From assembly GCA_034190945.1 (NCBI GenBank), contig CM067218.1, forward strand, positions 160,749,270 through 160,813,269: a stretch of DNA of 64,000 nt, in the 5' to 3' direction. The position numbers were made by a program, and so were the translations under genes. The notes under the pieces were generated by a model. That model saw nothing but the letters and a program-made list of their open reading frames with translations. It was not told the DNA's origin and did no database searches. This stretch comes from Octodonta nipae. Taxonomy: Eukaryota; Arthropoda; Insecta; Coleoptera; Chrysomelidae. Of this stretch, positions 57,582 through 64,000 are shown piece by piece. The first letter of the stretch is position 1. Each line of letters starts with the position of its first letter.

Positions 57582-60063
57582 GTTAAAAACACCCCAAAAT
57601 TTCAAATATCTTACTTGTTTAAGTTGCTTAACACATTACGTATCACCTCGTTCGAAAAACACTGTATATGAACTAATTTTAAGTAAAAAGCATTATATAT
57701 ACACACAATACCACAACTTGAAGTGACCTAGCGTTTGGGTTGACACCATAACACAAGTATTAAGTTACTTAGGATAGTTTAAGCGATCCAAACGTGGAGT
57801 CAGTTGAAGATGCAAGAAGAGTTTTAAATATGAAATTATCTATTTCTATCTATGTATTTCTTCAAATTCCTCATATACCACACAACACTACTTAGATTTG
57901 TAAAAATTGTAAACGGAAACTATGTATGTATGTTTCTTTTTTTGAGTAAATTGAATAAATTGAATTGAATTTAAACTTGAAGCTTCGTGGCGCCTCCTTA
58001 CAGCACATTCTGGATGACATTTTCCGGATCTTGAAGAAATGCAGTAATGAGTTTTATGTGACATTTTATCCCAAAAATAATGAACCTGCATGTCATCAAA
58101 ACATTTAAAAAACTACATCTAAAACAATTCATGAACGGTCTGCATTTAGAGGATAAGAATCACGAAGAAACAATTTTGTTTACGTGTACAGAAAAATGGA
58201 AATGAGAACAAAAATACAAAATAAAACGTCCTATTTGACAGATTACCGGTTGGTTAGACAATGATATGATGCATACTAAATAAATAAATGGATTAGTAGA
58301 AGAGATTCCATCCAATAGCTTCCGAACTTACACCAGATCTGAGTCTACAAATTTTTGTTAAAAACTGCTTAAAAATCTGTTGTCTATGAAACCTATCTTG
58401 GGTTGTCCAGCTATATCGCAATAACATTTGTAAATGATCTTGAAGAAATTTACGACAGAGTTGTAATTGATATTTAAAAATTTTCGTATAGGTCACTTGA
58501 GCTTTGGGGACTAGACGGGGGTGTGTCAAACCAATATTGTTCTCCCTTCAAACTAACGAAATGTGTATATTGTTCTCGTGACGGGTAAGTTTCGTTTTTT
58601 TTTTCAGAAATCCACGAAAGATAATTTTTCTTAACGAAGCGTTTAATCGGGTGTTTTTTTTCACTAATCTAATTTAAAATATGTGAAGTAGATTAAGGTA
58701 ATATTAACACAATTAGAAACTTAATATACTAAGTAGAGTCTATATTTGTAATAAGGGTTTAAATCATATTTATTAATGTCTTGCAGTGCACAACATAGAG
58801 CAGACGTTTCTCTTTCTAACTGTAGGTCAGAAGCCTGCACCAACATTGACCTTCATCGGATCCCAATGTCAAAAAGTGGGATTAACTTGTCAAAAACAAT
58901 TCCATTCAAACAGAAAAACTGCCTCTCAATCTCCCAATGTTTGCATCATAAAATCCGAGAAGAAAACAGTATTTAAATCCCAAACATGACGTTGTTAAAA
59001 ACATCGTTAAATAGGTCATAAATGCAAATTGCGATTGAGAAAATCAATACATTTGAAATAGACTTACCGTATACACTTATTGCCAGGATATTAGTAAACA
59101 TGACACAATTGATTACAAAGCTCACATCAATATTTAACTATTTCACACTAAAATATTCATTTATTTGACTACAGAGCCTTTTTGGGATATTTCACTTAAA
59201 CTAGATCGATAGGGGTGTCGTTGCGCAAACGCATTCATGTGCACGAATTTCCACTCCTGGAAAACGTAGCCCGGTCGTTATGAAATTCGGGAAAATAAAA
59301 GACGACAGGAGACACTTCAAATAAAAGAAGACACCCCCGTGAACAGCATCCTGGTCAGGAAATATACGTGGGAACGTTTAAAAATATTCGAAAAGTCCGT
59401 TTGTAAAGATTTTAAGGATTTTTGTTAATCTATCGATAGGGAAAAGCTCTCACTTTTTCTATCACTAAGTGGTGGAGTGAAATGATTAAATAAAATCAAA
59501 GTCTGCGTTTTATATCACAAAAATCTGCTGCTCAAATTACGTAAATTGTCTCAACTCTTAACGCTCCATTTTCAAACGATTACAAATCATTGAAAATTTA
59601 CAGAAACTGAAACAGGAACTCTATTTATACAGGTGATAGCACTGCTATTACTTTAATATCGTCCTACCTAAAGTGATTCGAAAAATATAAACAAATGGTA
59701 ATGAACAATTATAGCCCTGTCTGTCTCTTTTTCTCTCTCTCTCCCTCTAACAGCTTGTCTGCATCCACTTGTGGATACAGGCTTCCCCATGATTTTTCTA
59801 CTTTCTTCTTGGTCTTGGGCTAGTTGGTGTCAATGTCGTCTCTCGCTTGTTTTGACATCTTATCAGCGTTTTGGTATTCTTTCTGTGCTTCGATTATATT
59901 TTCGTGATCTCCATTTCAAATATCTGTTAGTCCATAGATTGGTTTGTCGTCGAGCTACATTACCCACCCCGCAAAAATTAAGAGGAGCTATTTTCTGCAA
60001 TTTTGACTAGTATATCTTCTATTTTTGTCTAATCTCCTCATTTCTAATACGGTCTCTTAGTAG
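57582..60063. other. stretch without supported gene
   Basis: About 2.5 kb. On the minus strand 59960-59722, a charged, coding-like piece (NADKMSKQARDDIDTN, then KVEKSWGSLYPQVDADKLLE) suggests an old mobile-element ORF that I cannot name. The frame 58786-58989 follows an AG-like site but has no recognisable domain. Confidence 0.35.
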
Positions 60064-61147
60064 CTCAGGTCATTTACGGAGAAAAAGACCTTTTGGTGAC
60101 AAAATTAATAGTAGAACAAAAACCAACATTAACGTGTTCTAATGATAAATATGGTCTAATTGCCATAAAATCCAACATTTTTTATCGATGCGTTTTTGTT
60201 TCTTATAAAAAAAAACAGAGCAAAATCGATAACAATTTAGTTTTTTAACTTTTAGACAAAATCCACCGACAAAACCGTGTTTGCTACTATGGGCAATGTT
60301 GAAGAGAAATGAAAAACCTACAATTTCGTTAATTGGTGTCTAAGATAATGGAACCTTTACCCAAAATTCCAAAAAAAAAACAATCGCTTACATATTTTTT
60401 TATTTTATAGCTGAAACATTCTTATTAACTGCAGCGATAGATCTTTTCATAGCCAATTTATGTTCTATAAATAAATACTGTAGCCCCGGTAGTTTTTGCA
60501 AAATTTCAGTCAATCCTATGGAAGACATATTTTTTTAATAGCCATATTACCTCACCGGATGACTCTATCATTATGAATAAACTACCGTTGGAAAGTAGAG
60601 GAGATGATCTAGAGACCCCTCTTCTCACTTTTCCAAAATTTAAACTATAAATACATGTATTGTATTGAAAATATTTGACCATTCCGTAAAAAAATATTTG
60701 GGCGAGTCCATTCGAAAAATTGCTAAGAGGTGGTAGTATATCTTTATAACTAGTAATCTTAAGGAAAATTTAAATTTTACGGAGATACATATTTATATTT
60801 CTTGCATAATATGGATTTATGTAATACATTTAGCAAAATGGAATACCTGAAATCCATTTAGACAGACACTGATGATAAAGATGGAGCAATCATTTTTAAT
60901 ATGCTTATTTTAAATTTAAATAAAAAACGAAAAATTGCCTTCTCTATTCAGATTTTTTAAAACATAAGTAAATGATAGTAGGTTCCTTTGCTTACACTGT
61001 CAGTACATTTCATATTTTATTATTATATAAAAATGAAAAGCTGATATAAATTGTGTTAAAATAGAAGACATACGATGTTATTCTTCAATTAGTTAACAAT
61101 GCAATTTTTATGTTGTTCAATTCAGATTCCTGTTATTTTTTTGTTAA

Positions 61148-61395
61148 TCTATATATAAATAGGCTAAGACAAAACGATTAGGTACCATTTTCTCCTCTGT
61201 TTCTCAACCGATTTTCTTCATTTTTGTTTTGTTTAATAGCTACTGAGGACCTTCAGTGCAGAATGCTAATCTTAATTTATAATATTGGTTCATTCATTAA
61301 ATAAAATATAATAAAAATTCATTATTTACGTCAATAATGTCAATGCCAAACAATTGAATGTGCCGCTGCCGCCAGACTCAAACCATTAAGTAATT
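61148..61395 (+). repeat. dispersed ~250-300-bp repeat, copy 3 of 3
   Basis: CTATATATAAATAGGCTAAG, TCTCAACCGATTTTC, ACCTTCAGTGCAGAATGC and GCCGCCAGACT shared with 31665-31990. Confidence 0.65.
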
Positions 61396-61504
61396 ATATA
61401 TAGACAGACCAATTATATTATATACTTAGAGCATGTACTTCTGGAGGTGGCATGCAAGCGTTGTTATTGTTTAGTGGGTAAAGTAATCGTTGAATATCAT
61501 AATT

Positions 61505-62220
61505 ATACAGGGCGATTCCAGATATGTTAGAAATAATTTTTTTAATGGGTGGCACATAAGCAGTTGCATATTTAGGGTGTTTAAAATATAGAGTAGAGTG
61601 CAATTATAACTAATAAAATAATTATATAGGGAAGCCCATTAGCGGTTGAATTTACAGGGTTCTTGGAATAGAAGGTGCAGTAAAATTACAGTTATACAGG
61701 GTGGTGCAAAAAATGTTATACATAGATGCATATACAGGGTGGCGGAAATCGAAATGCAACATTTCATAACCCATAAGCAGTTGTATACATAGTTAAGATG
61801 AAATATAGGGTAAGAGGAATTATAGATATACAGGATGGTGATAAAAAATTTTAGAATAGGAAATGATTTATAGAGTAGACCACGAAGAGTTCCATATATA
61901 TAATGATTGAAATATACGTCGGAGTAGAATTATAGTTACAGAAGATAATTAAAAATTTCATAAACAAAAAGAGTAAATATGGTGGGTCATAGGCAGTGGC
62001 ATATACAGAACGGTTTACCCGGTGGTTGAAAAATGTTAAAAAATATTATGCGTGGTCCATAAGCAGTTGCATATACAGGGTAGTGGAAATATATAATGAG
62101 ATGGAATTATTATAATGAGGATTTTAATAAATGTTAGAGAATTGAGTGCAATTATAGCTATACAGGGGTGTTAGAAAAAATAAATATGTAGGGTAGCCCA
62201 TTAGCAGTTGAATTGTTGTC
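61505..62220 (-). repeat. ~100-bp tandem array, inverse orientation
   Basis: About seven diverged units seen as TATACAGGGTGG..AAAAATGTTA, CATAAGCAGTTGCATATACA and GAATTATAG phrases. They are the reverse complement of the units in 4453-5968. Confidence 0.8.
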
Positions 62221-62304
62221 ATATTCAATTAAGAATTACGAATTTGAACACAAATAAAGTTCTATGAATTATATCTGAAAAAAACTTGAATTTCGTTACT
62301 TATT

Positions 62305-62475
62305 TGTAGAAGCGAGATGTAAGACCGACATCTAGGATTTTCGAGGAAACTATCACACAGAGGTTCCGAATCTGGATCCGTTCTGTGTAATTGCTGTTCT
62401 CCCTAAAGTCCTAGGATAGAATGTCACGATAAAATTTTCATATTACTTAACCTGCCAGAGATATTGACACAATTG
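62305..62475 (-). repeat. partial retrozyme-like monomer, antisense
   Basis: GCGAGATGTAAGACCGACAT, CACACAGAGGTTCCGAATC and GATAAAATTTTCATATTACTT with CCAGAGATATTGAC are the reverse complement of the monomer segment at 17400-17545. The hammerhead part is absent. Confidence 0.8.
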
Positions 62476-63494
62476 GTCGAATTTCGACCACTGGGCGACA
62501 GCTAGTAAATATTAATTCATGACAAACCAAATTTTTTTAGATATATAGATATGTATGTGTTGATCTTTTACTGAAACATTTACAAATGGAAAAATTGCTT
62601 GCAATAGCCTTTGCATTTAGCATAATATTATGACTGCGCCGTCATTATCAGCTGTGGCTAAATGGAGTGTAGGTATTCCATTTTGCAAAATTTATTACAT
62701 AAATCCATATTATGCAAGAAATATAAATATGTGTCTGCTTAAAATTAAAATTTGCCTTAAGAATATTTAGTATAAGAATATAGTACCACCCCTTAGCAAT
62801 TTTTCGAATGGACTCTTCCAAATAATTTTTTACGGAATGGCCAAATATTTTCAATACTTATATGTATTTATACTTTAAATTTTGAAAAAGTGTGGTGAGG
62901 GGTCTCTAGATCAACTCTTCTATTTTCCAACAGTGGTTTACTCATAATGATAGGGTCATCCGGTGAGGTAATATGGCTTTTCAAAAAATATGTCTGAAAT
63001 TTTGCAAAAACTACAAGGGCTACAGTATTTATTTTTAGAATATGAATTGGGTATGAGAAGATCTATCGCTTCAGTTAATAAGAATGTTTCAGCTATAAAA
63101 TTAAAAAAATGTAAGCGATTATTTATTTTTTCGGAATTTTGGGTAAAGGTTCCATTTTTTAAGAAACCAATTAACGCAGTTGAGTGTATAGTAGCTCATT
63201 TTGTAATTTTTTTCATTTCTCTTCATCATTGCCCATAGTAGCAAACACGATTTAATCGGTGGATTTTGTGTAAAAGGTAAACAACTAAATTGTTATCGAT
63301 TTTTCTCTTTTTTTTTTGTTAAAAAACAAAAACACATCGATAAAAAATGTTAAATTGTATGTCAATTAATTTTATTAGAACACGTTGATCTCGGTTTTGT
63401 TTTACTATTAATTTTGTCACGTAATTTCGTAAATGACCTGAGCTATAGGAAGATTCTCAAATATTACTTTCTATAGCTGTTTTTGTGGTTCGTA

Positions 63495-63840
63495 ATCTGT
63501 TTGCCGAATGAAATGTGAGTCTCATGGTTTCCATGTAGTAAGAGAGAACTGAGAGGATACAGGTGTTGAATAGTTTTCACTTAGGTTTACAGAAATATCT
63601 GAATTTCTCAGAATAGTGTTGAGAATTGTGTTTGCGACGCAGGTCATAAGAATCCTTCTTGTGATCTCTGCACTTTGGTTTTGCTTGCCTAGTGTTATGG
63701 TTTGTCCTAGATATACATACTTTTTCAATTTCATTCCCTTCTATTTCGACCTCATTTCTCCAGGTTCTTCCACTGTATTGCTTAGGAGTACTCCTATGCC
63801 CATGTCCCCAGTTTAATTTGTTGAACACATCTTGTGCAAG
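63495..63840 (-). pseudogene. LINE reverse transcriptase C-terminal remnant
   Basis: Two minus frames. 63734-63522 reads KKYVYLGQTITLGKQNQSAE followed by ITRRI, the segment xxYxYLGQxIxxxxxxxxEIxRRI found near the RT thumb of RTE/jockey-like LINEs. The overlapping frame from 63828 supplies EIEGNEIEKV just before it, so one shift lies near 63725. The catalytic site is not in the window. Confidence 0.65.
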
Positions 63841-64000
63841 AGTAGAGTAGTTATATTTTCCGCTTGTTTATTTAGATCTAGTTTTATTTATCTTCTTGAG
63901 GAGATCTCTATAGATATATAGAGTCAATTCTGACGTTATTAAATTGCAGGAAGATTGCCTATGGGCAATTCTATAGAACTAAATGCTTTGTTATAGTCTC

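Larger units (their letters stand above)
60064..63445. mobile_element. 3.4-kb element with ~785-bp inverted arms
   Basis: The left arm 60064-60850 (from GCTCAGGTCATTTACG to ATGGAATACCTGAAATCC) mirrors the right arm 62665-63445 (from GTAGGTATTCCATTTTG to CGTAAATGACCTGAGC), with many small differences. The 1.8-kb spacer holds repeats of other families: the third copy of the dispersed repeat, a half MITE, a ~100-bp array in inverse orientation and a partial retrozyme-like monomer. No protein seen. Confidence 0.75.

Noticed and set aside
60565..60600. CCGGATGA in the 785-bp arm, and CTGGATGA at 41800, as possible hammerhead cores
   Set aside because: An extra or changed base in the core and no consistent stems; not supported.

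Overview
This looks like repeat-dominated, AT-rich DNA from an arthropod, most likely an insect. The evidence is the transposon spectrum (Ty3/gypsy, R1-type LINE, Penelope-like elements, hAT, PIF/Harbinger, and the mariner-like transposase family with a WPPRSPDL motif) and two intron-bearing host-type gene pieces. One 100-base run of N at 34124-34223 marks a scaffold gap. No host gene is complete in this window.

Layout. 106-3394: a 3.3-kb hAT-like element, flanked by 14-bp direct repeats, that encloses a 1.1-kb near-perfect palindrome. 3677-4020: three 118-bp tandem units. 4453-6282 and 13711-15540: two direct copies of a 1.8-kb segment (a ~100-bp tandem array carrying a solo gypsy LTR, then a hAT-type non-autonomous element). 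6283-8595: a 5'-truncated gypsy element fused to the first copy. 16648-17720: a tandem array with hammerhead ribozymes (retrozyme-like). 18686-18885: a hAT transposase tail. 19295-25490: a full-length minus-strand gypsy element, with an OARD1/TARG1-like macrodomain and a CCCH zinc finger behind pol. 27440-30055: a foldback element with tandemly repeated arms. 30336-31057: PDCD5-like exons. 34224-40496: two inverted copies of a 275-bp-unit array. 38577-39345, 41816-42600 and 51905-52996: Penelope-like fragments. 43499-45729: a DNA transposon with 460-bp terminal inverted repeats and a nearly complete transposase. 45857-46009: a probable host first exon. 46050-47660: a decayed Harbinger element. 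48007-48515 and 55237-56301: further mariner-like transposase remnants. 49090-50695: an R1-like LINE. 57242-57568: a second retrozyme-like insertion. 60064-63445: a 3.4-kb inverted repeat. 63495-63840: a LINE reverse transcriptase tail.

The two most notable items are these. First, a family of ~327-bp monomers carrying type I hammerhead ribozyme motifs, inserted between 12-13-bp target duplications, in a window that also holds Penelope-like fragments, the element type usually linked to retrozyme mobilisation. Second, a gypsy element of apparent order SAP-Gag-zinc knuckle-PR-RT-RNase H-IN-macrodomain-CCCH, in which the macrodomain keeps the Lys and Asp expected of an ADP-ribosyl hydrolase. Its reading frame is the pol frame, separated from pol by one stop codon. 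All calls come from reading the sequence; no database search was run.
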